In this document: positions 24,981-34,306 of the stretch, piece after piece
Numbering within the stretch: position 1 is the first letter of the stretch
How the letters are laid out: each line of letters starts with the position of its first letter
Assembly: GCA_051867975.1 (NCBI GenBank)
Contig: JBJDZM010000002.1
Coordinates: 5,648-69,647 of the forward strand
Source: SVTX01 sp051867975
GTDB taxonomy: Bacteria > Bacillota > Clostridia > Oscillospirales > CAG-272
Length of the DNA stretch: 64,000 bases
Reading direction: 5' to 3'
Notes under the pieces: model-generated
What the model saw: only the letters and a program-made list of their open reading frames with translations
Told to the model about the DNA's origin: nothing
Databases searched by the model: none
Made by a program: the position numbers and the translations under genes

Positions 24981-25008
24981 GGGACTGCTCGAAAACAGGA
25001 GCAGTCCC
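24981..25008. terminator. Hairpin between convergent PG-binding and U32 genes
   Basis: GGGACTGCTC and GAGCAGTCCC form a perfect 10-bp stem with an 8-nt loop. T tails are weak on both strands. Confidence 0.5.
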
Positions 25009-25014
25009 TCAATG

Positions 25015-27054
25015 CTATATTCTTCTCACCTCGCCGCTCGGGGCGCGGCGTGTTTTATAGGCTTCTATCACGCCGTCAATCTCACTTTGAGTCTCGGTCG
25101 TGAAAATAAAATGTCTGTCGGTAATTCCCGACTGCAAAAGCGCGTCCTGCCTGTCCGCCATATATGTCGGCGTGCTGTTGAATATAAGGTTGCGATGCTC
25201 CGCCGTTCTCATTACGGGGAATACAAACCCGCGTCTGTCACGCATTTTCGCCTCACCCTTCTCGCAGATCTCACACCCGCGCTTGTCGCCGTAAAACTCT
25301 TTTATAACGCATTTTTCAAGCAGCATGAGCGGTATTCTTCCATATACTATCGCCGATTTTGCCCCGTCAAGGTCGCGCAGCTGCGGTAAAGTCAGCTCCG
25401 CCGAGGCAACGTAGCTCTCAAACCCGAGCTTTTCAAAAAAGAGAGCCGAGCGGCAGTTTCCTATGTTGAATCTGAAATCCGCAATCAATCTTGCACGGGG
25501 CAATATTTGTCTTACCTTTTCAATCTGTCCGAGGTTGGATACGACAATATATTCGGGGTGTCTTTCCGCCGATACCGAAAGCATTTTTTCTACCTTCGCC
25601 CACTCTCGGTCAAAGGTCACCTCGGGCATCCAGAATCCGTCCGCAATATTTGCTTTTTCGCAATATTTGTCAAGCGGGAGCAGAATAATATCGAAGAATT
25701 CCCTTGCCGCATCACTTATAGCATCGGGCGAGTAAAATCTGCCTACGTTTCGATTTTTCGGTGCATTTTGACATCTTTCCGAAGAGATTTTTCCGATTTT
25801 CGGCTCTTTGACTTCGCTGACAAGAGTCATCAATTTCTCGGCACCCTCACGTCTCAAAGCGTTGAGCGCGGATATCGGCATCATGACATTCTCTCCGAGC
25901 TTTATGTCAAGTTCACCGACCTTAAAGGGTGTATCTCCGAGTTTTGAGAGACATTTTTCAACGTTTTCGCGGCTTATCGGAGCATTTATCGCCCTCTGCG
26001 CCACAGCGCCGCAGACAGTGACCGATCTATCTTTGTGAGAAAGAGTCAGCTTTGAATTCTCGCCTTCAAATATCTCCGCCGAAATATCTATCGGCACTTT
26101 TCTCGTCATTTTATTGAATTTTGGGGTATTTCTCGATGCCTGCTTGTCCTCTTCACTGCGCACGCCGAGCATGCCGTGACCGACAGTTTTTTTATAATAT
26201 GAATCGGTGAATCCGCCGCGTGAGAAGAAATCGGCGAGCCTTTGAATATCCGATTTCGTCGCATTTTTCCCTATGTCGAGCAATTCGCGAAAGATTGCCG
26301 TGACACCTCTGACATATTCGGGAGATTTCATTCTTCCCTCAATTTTGAGCGACGCAACGCCGCTCGCTATTATTTCTTCGATATGCTCCGCTAACGACAG
26401 GTCCTTCAGCGACAAGGGATATCTGTTCCCTGCCTTCTCCCCGCCGCACGCATAGGGCAATCTGCACGGCTGTGCGCAAAGACCGCGGTTACCGCTCCTT
26501 CCTCCTACGAGCGAGGAGAAAAGGCACTGCCCCGAATGGCTGACGCAGAGCGCACCGTGTATAAACATTTCTATTTCAAGCGAGGTGTTATTCACCATGA
26601 AAGCGATGTCCTCACGCGACAGCTCTCGCGCAGGGACGACTCTCGTAAAGCCGTGTTTTTCAAGAAGCCGCGCTCCGAGGGCGTTATGTATGCTCATCTG
26701 CGTACTTGCGTGAAGCGGAATTTCGGGCAAATATTCATGTAAAAGCTCTGCCGCTCCGAGGTCGGAAACGATAAAAGCATCTATCCCGAGCCTTGCCGAG
26801 ACTTCAGCCATACGCAAAAAATCCTCCCTCTCACGGTCGAATATCATCGTGTTTACGGTCTGATAGAGCTTGACACCGTACGCGTGGGCAAGTCTTATCG
26901 CCTCCCCCATGCTCTCTTGTCCGAAATTCTCGGCATTGATGCGCGCATTAAAGGAGGCACCTCCCATGTATATCGCGTCGGCGCCTCCGTCTATTGCTGC
27001 CTTCAACGCTTCAAACGAGCCCGCAGGGCTTAAAAGTTCAGGCAATTTATTCAT
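25015..27054 (-). CDS. U32 family peptidase / RNA hydroxylation-type protein with DUF3656
   Basis: The protein has 679 residues. The N-terminal U32 domain (about 1-300) starts LPELLSPAGSFEALKAA. Its conserved Cys cluster, CVSHSGQC followed by GNRGLCAQPCR, likely holds an iron-sulfur cluster. A C-terminal DUF3656-like region (about 390-660) follows. Related proteins (RlhA, TrhO/TrhP class) are needed for hydroxylation of 23S rRNA C2501 or tRNA wobble uridine, and 'peptidase' is a historical label. It lies 3 nt after zapA, so it is co-transcribed. Confidence 0.93.
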   Translation of the reverse strand: MNKLPELLSPAGSFEALKAAIDGGADAIYMGGASFNARINAENFGQESMGEAIRLAHAYGVKLYQTVNTMIFDREREDFLRMAEVSARLGIDAFIVSDLGAAELLHEYLPEIPLHASTQMSIHNALGARLLEKHGFTRVVPARELSREDIAFMVNNTSLEIEMFIHGALCVSHSGQCLFSSLVGGRSGNRGLCAQPCRLPYACGGEKAGNRYPLSLKDLSLAEHIEEIIASGVASLKIEGRMKSPEYVRGVTAIFRELLDIGKNATKSDIQRLADFFSRGGFTDSYYKKTVGHGMLGVRSEEDKQASRNTPKFNKMTRKVPIDISAEIFEGENSKLTLSHKDRSVTVCGAVAQRAINAPISRENVEKCLSKLGDTPFKVGELDIKLGENVMMPISALNALRREGAEKLMTLVSEVKEPKIGKISSERCQNAPKNRNVGRFYSPDAISDAAREFFDIILLPLDKYCEKANIADGFWMPEVTFDREWAKVEKMLSVSAERHPEYIVVSNLGQIEKVRQILPRARLIADFRFNIGNCRSALFFEKLGFESYVASAELTLPQLRDLDGAKSAIVYGRIPLMLLEKCVIKEFYGDKRGCEICEKGEAKMRDRRGFVFPVMRTAEHRNLIFNSTPTYMADRQDALLQSGITDRHFIFTTETQSEIDGVIEAYKTRRAPSGEVRRI

Positions 27055-27057
27055 TTT

Positions 27058-27591
27058 TCAGATGTCTCCGAACGTGAGTAGGTCAAACATGCTGCCGACA
27101 CGGCTCTTGCCCTGCGGCTTTTTCGCTTCGGACTCCTCCGCCGTGTTTTCGGCAGGGGAAACTTTCTCGTCATCATCCGAGGATGCGATCGAAATATCAA
27201 TGTCGGGAACGTTTCCCGTCTTCTTCGCCTCTTCAAGCGCGGCGCGGAGCTTCATATTCTCAATCTCGATTCTTGCCTTCTCTCGCTCAAGATTCGCGGT
27301 GAGCCGCTGGGTACGGGCATACTTATCATCCGATTCCTTGAGCTTTTCATTGAGAGTTGCTATCTCGTCGTTGAGGGCATCAATTTCTTCCTTTGCCTTG
27401 ACCTTGTCCGCGCAGAGGTCGAGCGCGCAAAGAAGAGCCGCCTGGGTTTTCGGGCAGTATTTGCTTTTAAGCAAAATGTCCCTCATCTTTCTGTCGATCA
27501 CCCCGACTATGTACTCCACCTTCTCGGGAGCCTCGTCTACTGTGACATTAAGCTCAACGTCGGCTATTGAAAGTGTGTATTTTTGTTTCAT
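27058..27591 (-). CDS. zapA: Cell division protein ZapA with long coiled coil and tail
   Basis: The protein has 177 residues. Residues 1-85 match ZapA (SIADVELNVTVDE, EYIVGVIDRKMRDI, LLCALDLCADK), an FtsZ-ring stabiliser. About 50 residues of coiled coil follow, then a disordered acidic stretch, and the short C-terminal sequence SRVGSMFDLLTFGDI, which looks like a conserved linear motif. Typical ZapA is about 85-110 residues. The gene is divergent from proB and lies directly upstream of the U32 gene. Confidence 0.9.
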   Translation of the reverse strand: MKQKYTLSIADVELNVTVDEAPEKVEYIVGVIDRKMRDILLKSKYCPKTQAALLCALDLCADKVKAKEEIDALNDEIATLNEKLKESDDKYARTQRLTANLEREKARIEIENMKLRAALEEAKKTGNVPDIDISIASSDDDEKVSPAENTAEESEAKKPQGKSRVGSMFDLLTFGDI

Positions 27592-27639
27592 GTTTTTCCC
27601 TCCGAATCTATATACTGTATATTAATTTTTAAAATGTAC

Positions 27640-27668
27640 TTGAAAATGGCGGCAAAGTGGTGTATAAT
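27640..27668 (+). promoter_or_regulatory. Promoter of proB
   Basis: TTGAAA, 17-bp spacer, TATAAT. A second TATAAT lies about 40 bp downstream. Confidence 0.75.
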
Positions 27669-27768
27669 GGACAAAAGATACAAAATTGCCCCTTTTTTAT
27701 ATTATAATACAAAACGCGGAATATTTAAAGGGCTTTTTGAAAAATTTTTTCGCGAAAGTGAGTTTTTT

Positions 27769-28578
27769 ATGGGCTTGTTTCAAAATTGCAAAAGAATAGT
27801 TATTAAGGTCGGCTCGTCCACTCTCACTCACGCGACGGGACAGCTTGACCTGCGCAGGATAGAAAATCTTGCAAAAACGCTCTCAGACCTCAAAAACACG
27901 GGGAAAGAGGTCATTCTCGTCTCCTCCGGTGCAGTCAGTGCGGGTATTGCAAAATCCGCGCTCGGTCACAGACCCGTGTCTCTTGAAGAAAAGCAGGCGA
28001 TGGCATCAATAGGTCAGAGCGAGCTTATGAAGATTTACGACAGATTCTTCTCGGATTGGGGGCACAAGGTCGCACAGATACTCATGACGCGTGACGTCAT
28101 TGACAATCCCGTGCGTCGCACCGCCGCCGAGAATACCTTTAACACCTTATTGAAAATGGGATGCATCCCGATCGTCAACGAAAACGATGCCGTTTCAACC
28201 GACGAGCTGACCAAATTCGGAGGAAACGACATATTATCCGCTCACGTTGCCAACCTCTGCCGCGCCGACATTCTCATAAACCTCTCCGATATCGACGGTC
28301 TTTACGACAGCGATCCGAGGAAAAACGAAAATGCGAGATTTATTGACCGAGTCGACGACATCGATAAGATACTCGATTATGCAGGCGGAGCCGGAACCGA
28401 CCGCGGCACCGGCGGCATGGAGGCAAAGCTCACCGCCGCAAAGATGGTGACGGAAAACGGAATACCGATGTTCATTATGAACGGAAAAGACCCCGAAATA
28501 CTCTATAAGCTTCTTGACGGCGAACACGTCGGTACATATTTCACCGCAAAGGCGAAAAAGGAGGGAAAGAACCCTTGA
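27769..28578 (+). CDS. proB: Glutamate 5-kinase
   Basis: The protein has 269 residues from ATG 27769 (GAAAGTGAG upstream; longer frames run into the promoter). The amino-acid kinase fold shows VIKVGSSTLT, LVSSGAVSAG, VNENDAVS and GTGGMEAKL. It phosphorylates glutamate in the first step of proline synthesis. It is the short form without a PUA domain. proA, the usual partner, is not adjacent. The gene overlaps the next by TTGA. Confidence 0.96.
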   Translation: MGLFQNCKRIVIKVGSSTLTHATGQLDLRRIENLAKTLSDLKNTGKEVILVSSGAVSAGIAKSALGHRPVSLEEKQAMASIGQSELMKIYDRFFSDWGHKVAQILMTRDVIDNPVRRTAAENTFNTLLKMGCIPIVNENDAVSTDELTKFGGNDILSAHVANLCRADILINLSDIDGLYDSDPRKNENARFIDRVDDIDKILDYAGGAGTDRGTGGMEAKLTAAKMVTENGIPMFIMNGKDPEILYKLLDGEHVGTYFTAKAKKEGKNP

Positions 28579-31118
28579 ACAAGCTTGAAAAGGACATTCT
28601 TGACAGTGAGATGGGTCTGTATTCAAATTTTCCCAAGACCGATGAATCGGAAAAAGAGGAGGACACTCCGAAATCCGATGCAGAGCCTGAGCAGGAGTCC
28701 GAGACACCGCCTGTATTCACAGAGGACGGAATTCAGCTCAAAATAGACGATATGTTTCTCGGAAAAGCCGACGATGACGAAGACAAATTCTTTGAATACG
28801 GATATCAGGATGAGCTTGACATCAGCAGTCTCGGTCATCTGTCAGAGGATGAAGAACCCCGGAAGGCAGACAAGAAATATGACGGAACGAGACTCTACCG
28901 CGAAACGGTGCTTCTCATAGAATCTGGAGAAGTTGACCTTGAACACGGCATCGCTCTGCTCAAGAAAAACGCCGCGGACGGACATTCTCTCTCCTGGATA
29001 TACCTCGGACAAATCTATTCAAATAAAACGAGCGATATCTACAATCCCGCCTTGGCTTTTGATTGCTATAAAAAAGCGGCGGACCAAGGGTACGGCGAGG
29101 GATTTTACAATCTCGGGCTTGCATACTGCACAGGGTTTGGTTGCGACCGAGACGACGAAGCGGCGGTGGAATGTTTTTCGGACGGAGCGCGAATTTTTAA
29201 CCCCGACTGCATATTTGCTCTCGGAAGCTGTTATGAGTTCGGTGTCGGTTGCGAAATAAACTATGAGTTTGCATTCACCTTATACGAAAAGGCATGCGAG
29301 CTTGACCACGCGGACGGCGCAAACAACCTCGGAGGCTGTTATTTCCACGGCCACGGAGTCGAACAGGACAAAGAAAAAGCAATAGAGATATATGAGCATG
29401 CGGCAGATCTCGGAAGCTCGAATGCGCTCTGCCGACTCGGAATGATATACGAGACCGGAGACGGAACAGATGCTGATATCAAAAAAGCATTTGAATACTA
29501 CAAGGCAGCTGCAAGCGCAAAGAACCCGATAGGTCTATATAGGCTGGCAAGATGCTACGACCTCGGAGTCGGTACCGAACAGAACTTTAATAAAGCGTTT
29601 AAATATTACAGCCGCTCCGCTTCTCTCGGATATGACCCTGCAAAATATGAAGCGGGCAGGATGTGCATATCCGGACGCGGAACAAAGAAAAATTATGACG
29701 CGGCTTACGCCTACTTTATATCCGCCGCAAAGGACGGATACGCTCCGGCTGAATACGAGGCTGCAAACTGCTGCTTTGACGGCAAAGGGGCTTTGAAAGA
29801 CCGCGAGAGCGCGTACATATATTACTGCCGCGCATACGAATCGGGCGGTGTCAATCGCGCAGACGCAGCATATAAAATCGGTCTTTGCCATCTTAAAGGA
29901 CTCGGCGCGAAAAAGGACGAAAAGCTGGCGTTCGATTGGTTCTCGACGGGCGCAAAGCTCGGAAATCCTCGGGCTATGTACATGCTCGGTGAGTGCTATT
30001 ACTTCGGTGTGGGAACAGACGCTGACAAGGTGACTGCCGTCGATTGCTTTACAAAGGCAGAAGAAAAAACAGACTCCTCGGATGATGATAACGGAGAGCG
30101 GGTCTCACTGCTCTTGGCGCTCGGTCATTGTTTTGAACTCGGAATCGGAACCGATGCAGACCCTCGACGTGCAAGACTTTTGTATAAGGCGGCGGCGGAC
30201 AGCGGAAGAGCCGATGCTCTTTATGCGCTTGGATGCGCAATACTTTACGGTGTCGGAATGAAAGCCGAATATGCGGCGGCAAGACCGCCCTTCCTTCGCT
30301 CCGCGAGAAAAGGCTATGTCCCCGCAATGCTGATGGTGGGCAAATTCTCAGACGACGGACGAGGAGTCCCCAAAAACACAGATGATGCGCAAAATTGGTA
30401 TTTAAAGTCGGTTAAAAGCGAGGATGAGCCGCATATGTCCATATATGATTTCCCAAACCGTTTTTTCGAAAACGCGAAGTTATGCACTGAGTCAAAAATT
30501 GAGGCTCAGTTCCGTCTCGGAATGCTCGTTGCCGGAAACGAAAGAAATATTCAGGGATATACGAAGGCATTTGAATATGTCTCTTTGTCGGCATCTATGG
30601 GTTACGCTCATGCCCAAACCGAAATAACGAGGATATATGTCAGCGGCGGAGATCTGACCGAATATTATGAGAGTCCCTTCTTTGCTCCGGAATCGGCTTT
30701 CCTGAAAGGCGGAGATGCTCCTCCGGACAAGAAAAAACTCGGGGACGCCATGAACAAACTCGGAGATACCTTTTTTGACGGTAAACGTTCACTCAAAAAG
30801 AATGAGGAAGCCGCGGCAAGATGCTACCGCTATGCCGCAGAATTCGGAAATGTCGACGCGGCTTACAGCTACGGATGGTGCCTGCGACACGGTGTCGGTG
30901 TCAGGGAAAATGATACAGAGGCGGCAAAGTGGCTTAAAGCGGCGGCAGACAAAGGTAATGCCAACGCCGCTTACAGCTATGGCCTCTGCTGTGAGGAAGG
31001 CGCAAGCACGGGCATTAAAAACAAGCGTGAGGCTCTCTATTATTATCGAATGGCGGCAAGCGCGGGACACGGCGAGGCGGCACTGAGATTTATCAAATTA
31101 TCGGGAAGAGACGAATAA
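28575..31118 (+). CDS. Sel1-like repeat protein (847 aa)
   Basis: Translation starts at TTG 28575, which overlaps the proB stop (TTGA) and has a strong RBS (AGGAGGG). The first 110 residues are acidic and disordered. From about 115 to the end run some 18 Sel1 (SLR) helical repeats of about 36 residues, with recurring A-Y-x-L-G and G-x-G motifs. SLR proteins scaffold protein complexes. There is no signal peptide, so it is probably cytoplasmic. Coupling to proB is odd for function and may only reflect expression. Confidence 0.92.
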   Translation: MNKLEKDILDSEMGLYSNFPKTDESEKEEDTPKSDAEPEQESETPPVFTEDGIQLKIDDMFLGKADDDEDKFFEYGYQDELDISSLGHLSEDEEPRKADKKYDGTRLYRETVLLIESGEVDLEHGIALLKKNAADGHSLSWIYLGQIYSNKTSDIYNPALAFDCYKKAADQGYGEGFYNLGLAYCTGFGCDRDDEAAVECFSDGARIFNPDCIFALGSCYEFGVGCEINYEFAFTLYEKACELDHADGANNLGGCYFHGHGVEQDKEKAIEIYEHAADLGSSNALCRLGMIYETGDGTDADIKKAFEYYKAAASAKNPIGLYRLARCYDLGVGTEQNFNKAFKYYSRSASLGYDPAKYEAGRMCISGRGTKKNYDAAYAYFISAAKDGYAPAEYEAANCCFDGKGALKDRESAYIYYCRAYESGGVNRADAAYKIGLCHLKGLGAKKDEKLAFDWFSTGAKLGNPRAMYMLGECYYFGVGTDADKVTAVDCFTKAEEKTDSSDDDNGERVSLLLALGHCFELGIGTDADPRRARLLYKAAADSGRADALYALGCAILYGVGMKAEYAAARPPFLRSARKGYVPAMLMVGKFSDDGRGVPKNTDDAQNWYLKSVKSEDEPHMSIYDFPNRFFENAKLCTESKIEAQFRLGMLVAGNERNIQGYTKAFEYVSLSASMGYAHAQTEITRIYVSGGDLTEYYESPFFAPESAFLKGGDAPPDKKKLGDAMNKLGDTFFDGKRSLKKNEEAAARCYRYAAEFGNVDAAYSYGWCLRHGVGVRENDTEAAKWLKAAADKGNANAAYSYGLCCEEGASTGIKNKREALYYYRMAASAGHGEAALRFIKLSGRDE

Positions 31119-31174
31119 GCAGGTTTCTTGACAGATTTATTTCATATTTGTTTTATTTTTTGGTTTATACATTT

Positions 31175-31206
31175 TTCCGGGGGAAGCCTTTTCCCTCGGA
31201 ATTTTT
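31175..31206 (+). terminator. Terminator of the Sel1-repeat gene
   Basis: TTCCG-GG-GGAA pairs with TTTCCC-T-CGGAA, followed by TTTTTC. Confidence 0.65.
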
Positions 31207-31225
31207 CAATTATCCTATAAAAGAT

Positions 31226-31239
31226 GTTGACAAATCAAC
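31226..31239. promoter_or_regulatory. MarR-type operator 1
   Basis: The inverted repeat GTTGA-CAAA-TCAAC overlaps the -35 hexamer of the marR promoter. Confidence 0.75.
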
Positions 31240-31255
31240 TATATTGTGCTATAAT
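31227..31255 (+). promoter_or_regulatory. Promoter of the marR-degV unit
   Basis: TTGACA, 17-bp spacer, TATAAT. Confidence 0.9.
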
Positions 31256-31264
31256 GGCAACATT

Positions 31265-31278
31265 GTTGATATGTCAAC
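31265..31278. promoter_or_regulatory. MarR-type operator 2
   Basis: The inverted repeat GTTGA-TATG-TCAAC has the same half sites as operator 1. It is centred 39 bp downstream and covers the transcription start. Together they fit autorepression. Confidence 0.75.
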
Positions 31279-31308
31279 AACATAAGGCTTTATAAGGAGT
31301 AAAAAATC

Positions 31309-31785
31309 ATGCAAAAAGAAATGATCGAGCGCTTTGAGCAATTTTCTTATTCTATCAACGTAATTTACAGATATGTTTTGAAGATCGAGCGCGAGGAAAT
31401 GGAAAAGTACGGATATCGCGGCTCGTATGCGCTGTATCTTGCAATAATGTACCACTTCCCCGACGGACTTACAGCCTCTAAACTGAGTGAAATCTCAGAC
31501 CGCGACAAGGCAGGCATCTCACGAATCGTCGCCGAAATGGAGCAAAAGGGGCTTATCACAAAACAGAGCAATCATGATAATTTCTACCGTGCCAAGCTCG
31601 TTTTGACACCCAAAGGCAGAGACGTTGCCGACTTGGTACGCAAAAAGGCGATTTATGCGGTAAGCAGGGCAGGCGACGGTATTTCAGATGAGGACAGAAA
31701 AATCTTTTACGACTGCCTTTTCTCGATTTCATCCAACCTGAAAAAAATAAGCAGTGAGGGTATTCCCGACTGCGAAAACGATTAA
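31309..31785 (+). CDS. MarR family transcriptional regulator
   Basis: The protein has 158 residues with a winged-helix core at about 35-110. The recognition helix region is TASKLSEISDRDKAGISRIVAEME and the wing is near SNHDNFYRAKLVLT. Flanking helices form the dimer interface. Two identical-half-site palindromes in its own promoter make autoregulation likely. The RBS AAGGAG precedes ATG 31309. degV lies downstream behind a 256-bp repeat-filled spacer. Some MarR proteins (FabT) control lipid synthesis and DegV proteins bind fatty acids, so a lipid link is plausible but unproven. Confidence 0.93.
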   Translation: MQKEMIERFEQFSYSINVIYRYVLKIEREEMEKYGYRGSYALYLAIMYHFPDGLTASKLSEISDRDKAGISRIVAEMEQKGLITKQSNHDNFYRAKLVLTPKGRDVADLVRKKAIYAVSRAGDGISDEDRKIFYDCLFSISSNLKKISSEGIPDCEND

Positions 31786-31806
31786 GAACAGCCTGTGCGG
31801 CAGATT

Positions 31807-32036
31807 GGAGGTTTGCGTGAAAGTTACTTCCGTCTAAAGGTGAAGCAATCTGTTTCACGCACGAATTTTGCTTTGCAAAATTCACTGGTTATCATTTGCC
31901 TGCCGCAAGCGGCAGAATGGAGGTTTGCGTGAAAGTTACTTCCGTCTAAAGGTGAAGCAATCTGTTTCACGCACGAATTTTGCTTTGCAAAATTCACTGG
32001 TTATCATTTGCCTGCCGCAAAGCGGCAGAATGGAGG
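31807..32036 (+). repeat. 112-bp tandem duplication with RBS and mini-ORF in each unit
   Basis: Copy 1 is 31807-31918 and copy 2 starts at 31919, nearly identical apart from one extra A. A third partial copy ends in the degV RBS (GGAGG, 32032-32036). Each unit starts GGAGGTTTGC followed by GTG AAA GTT ACT TCC GTC TAA, a six-codon ORF. Each holds three hairpins: GCGTGAAA/TTTCACGC, GAATTTTGC-TTT-GCAAAATTC and CTGCCGC/GCGGCAG. Confidence 0.85.
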
Positions 32037-32041
32037 TTTAT

Positions 32042-32887
32042 ATGAGTGTAAAAATTGTAATCGATTCAACAGTTGACGTTTCTCCGAGAAACGAGAAGCA
32101 ATTTATTATCGTGCCGATCACGGTTCGGTTCGGCAACGAAGAATACCTTGACCGAATTGAACTTTGCGCAACCGACTTCTACAAAAAACTCGTTGAGAGC
32201 GACGTTATGCCGACGACAAGTCAGGCAAATATTGCCGACTTTGACAAGGTCTTTCGGGAAGAGACCGAGAAAGGTAACGACGTAGTCGTAGTAACCATTT
32301 CTTCAAAGCTTTCGGGTACATATCACAGCGCGTGTGTTGCCGCAGAGGACTATGCGGGCAAGGTCTTCGTTGTTGACAGCCTATCGGTCACGATTGGAGC
32401 GGGATTGCTCGCAGAGCTTGCGCTGAAGCTCGCAAACGACGGTCTTCCTGCCGAGAGCATTGCAAAACGCGTGAGAGTCGAGCGTGAAAATACAAAGCTT
32501 GTCGCAATGCTCGACACGCTTGAATATCTCAGGCGCGGCGGACGAATTTCGCCTACTGCCGCCTTTGCAGGCTCGCTTTTGTCGATAAAGCCGGTCATCT
32601 CGGTAAAGGGCGGCGAAATCGTGATACTCGGAAAGGCGCGCGGCTCACGTCAGTCAAATAACTTTCTCATAAAGGAGATCGAGCAGAGCGGAGGAATCAA
32701 TTTCAATATGCCCCTGCTCCTCGGATACACCGGATTTGACGACATTCTCTTGCAGAAATACATCGAGGACAGCGCGCATCTTTGGAAGGACATGACCGAC
32801 GAGCTTGATGTTGCGTTAGTCGGAAGCAGTATCGGAACACATGCGGGGCCCGGTGCCATCGCGGTGGCGTTTTTCATGAATAGGTAA
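32042..32887 (+). CDS. DegV family fatty-acid-binding protein (FakB-like)
   Basis: The protein has 281 residues from ATG 32042, after GGAGG. DegV signatures are VIDSTVDV near the N-terminus, MPTTSQ at about 56-61, TISSKLSGTYHSA at about 84-96, LEYLRRGGRIS, and the C-terminal GTHAGPGAIAV. DegV/FakB proteins present fatty acids to the FakA kinase for incorporation into phospholipid. The fakA gene is not nearby. The gene probably shares a transcript with marR. Confidence 0.95.
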   Translation: MSVKIVIDSTVDVSPRNEKQFIIVPITVRFGNEEYLDRIELCATDFYKKLVESDVMPTTSQANIADFDKVFREETEKGNDVVVVTISSKLSGTYHSACVAAEDYAGKVFVVDSLSVTIGAGLLAELALKLANDGLPAESIAKRVRVERENTKLVAMLDTLEYLRRGGRISPTAAFAGSLLSIKPVISVKGGEIVILGKARGSRQSNNFLIKEIEQSGGINFNMPLLLGYTGFDDILLQKYIEDSAHLWKDMTDELDVALVGSSIGTHAGPGAIAVAFFMNR

Positions 32888-32892
32888 AGACA

Positions 32893-32922
32893 TTCAGCCC
32901 CTCGCTTTGGCGAGGGGCTGAA
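32893..32922. terminator. Hairpin between convergent degV and sdaA genes
   Basis: TTCAGCCCCTCGC and its complement form a perfect 13-bp stem with a TTTG loop. T tails are weak. Confidence 0.6.
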
Positions 32923-32951
32923 ATCGTTAATTCAGTCTAAAAAACGACGTT

Positions 32952-34178
32952 TCAGTTCTTTTTATAAAGCTTGGCAAGTCCGCCTTCGCTCGTTTCGCGG
33001 TAGATGTTCGATAGGTCAACTCCCGTTTGATACATCGTCTCGACGACAAGGTCAAAGGATATCTTTCGGCTGTCCGACAAAAAATTTGCAAGAGAGAGCG
33101 CATTTATAGCTCTCATCGCCGCAACCGCGTTTCGCTCAATGCACGGTATTTGAACTAATCCGCAAACGGGGTCGCAGGTAAGTCCCAAATGATGCTCGAG
33201 CGATATCTCCGCCGCATACTCTATCTGGTCTATTCCCATATAGAAAAGCTCCGCGAGCGCTGCCGCCGCCATGGAACACGCCGTGCCGATCTCCGCCTGG
33301 CATCCGCATTCCGCACCGCTTATCGATGCATTTGTCGCAACGATGTTTCCGATAAGTCCCGCAACCGCCAAAGCGCGGAAAATATCATCCTCGGTAAAGG
33401 AATTTTTCTCCTCCATATATTTCAGCACCGCAGGCAGAACGCCGCAGGAGCCGCAGGTCGGTGCGGTCACGATCCGTCCGCAGTCGGCATTCTGCTCACT
33501 CACCGCAAAGGCATATGCGCAGACGAGTCGGTTCTCTCTTGTCTGTGGGCTTTCGTCTATATGCCTTTGATTATAAAGCTTTTGAGCCTTTCTTTGAAGC
33601 TCAAGACCGCCCGGAAGCACTCCCGTGTGTATTAGTCCCTCGCGGATAGAATTTGACATAGTATGCCAGACCTCTCCGAGAAAACTTCTAAAATCCGCAT
33701 TCTCATGCTCAAAAACATAGTCGGAAAGGCGGATATTTCTCGCCTTACATATTGCCGCTATCTCGCCAAAGCTCTTTTCGGCATAAACCTCGTCGTCGGG
33801 TATTCCGTCGCCGTCCTCGTCAATCATTTCGTCACCGACTATGACTATCTCACCGCCGCCGATAGACAAAACCGTCATTTCCGCAGTCTTCTCACCGCCG
33901 ATATATCCCTCAAGCTTCATCGTGTTCGGATGCGCAAGTTCTATCCTGTCATCCATATTGAATATTATTTCGCAATCAATGCCGTGGAATTCTTCCCTGA
34001 TTACCCGGTCGGTGCCGTGTCCCTCGCCGGTTTTCGCAAGCGAGCCGAAAAGCGTGACTGTGACGGAGTCACATTCGGGGTATCGCTCTCTGAACTTTTG
34101 AGCGGCAAACGCAGGTCCCATCGTGTGCGAGCTTGACGGACCTATCCCGATTTTAAAAAGATTGCGTACAGATTTCAT
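32952..34178 (-). CDS. sdaA: L-serine ammonia-lyase, iron-sulfur type, single-chain
   Basis: The protein has 408 residues. The beta-type domain comes first (about 1-140), with GPSSSHTMGPA. The alpha-type catalytic domain follows with cluster Cys residues in APTCGSCGVL, GAECGCQAE and CDPVCGLVQIPC. The enzyme deaminates serine to pyruvate and ammonia using an oxygen-sensitive [4Fe-4S] cluster. Many clostridia encode the two domains as separate sdaAB/sdaAA genes; here they are fused. The RBS AGGAC precedes ATG 34178. A TATACT -10 is visible about 70 nt upstream without a good -35. Confidence 0.95.
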   Translation of the reverse strand: MKSVRNLFKIGIGPSSSHTMGPAFAAQKFRERYPECDSVTVTLFGSLAKTGEGHGTDRVIREEFHGIDCEIIFNMDDRIELAHPNTMKLEGYIGGEKTAEMTVLSIGGGEIVIVGDEMIDEDGDGIPDDEVYAEKSFGEIAAICKARNIRLSDYVFEHENADFRSFLGEVWHTMSNSIREGLIHTGVLPGGLELQRKAQKLYNQRHIDESPQTRENRLVCAYAFAVSEQNADCGRIVTAPTCGSCGVLPAVLKYMEEKNSFTEDDIFRALAVAGLIGNIVATNASISGAECGCQAEIGTACSMAAAALAELFYMGIDQIEYAAEISLEHHLGLTCDPVCGLVQIPCIERNAVAAMRAINALSLANFLSDSRKISFDLVVETMYQTGVDLSNIYRETSEGGLAKLYKKN

Positions 34179-34306
34179 ATCTTGAAGTCCTTTTGAGTTA
34201 TTATTGAACGGTTCACACCGCTATTACACTGTTAGTATACCATCTCTTTTTGAGCATTTTATGAACAAAACGAAAAATGGCTTTTTTGCCTTGTAGTATA
34301 GACCAA

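Noticed and set aside
31868..32041. N-terminal extension of DegV into the tandem repeat
   Set aside because: The open frame is accidental; the family start and a GGAGG RBS are at 32042, and the extension is repeat sequence.
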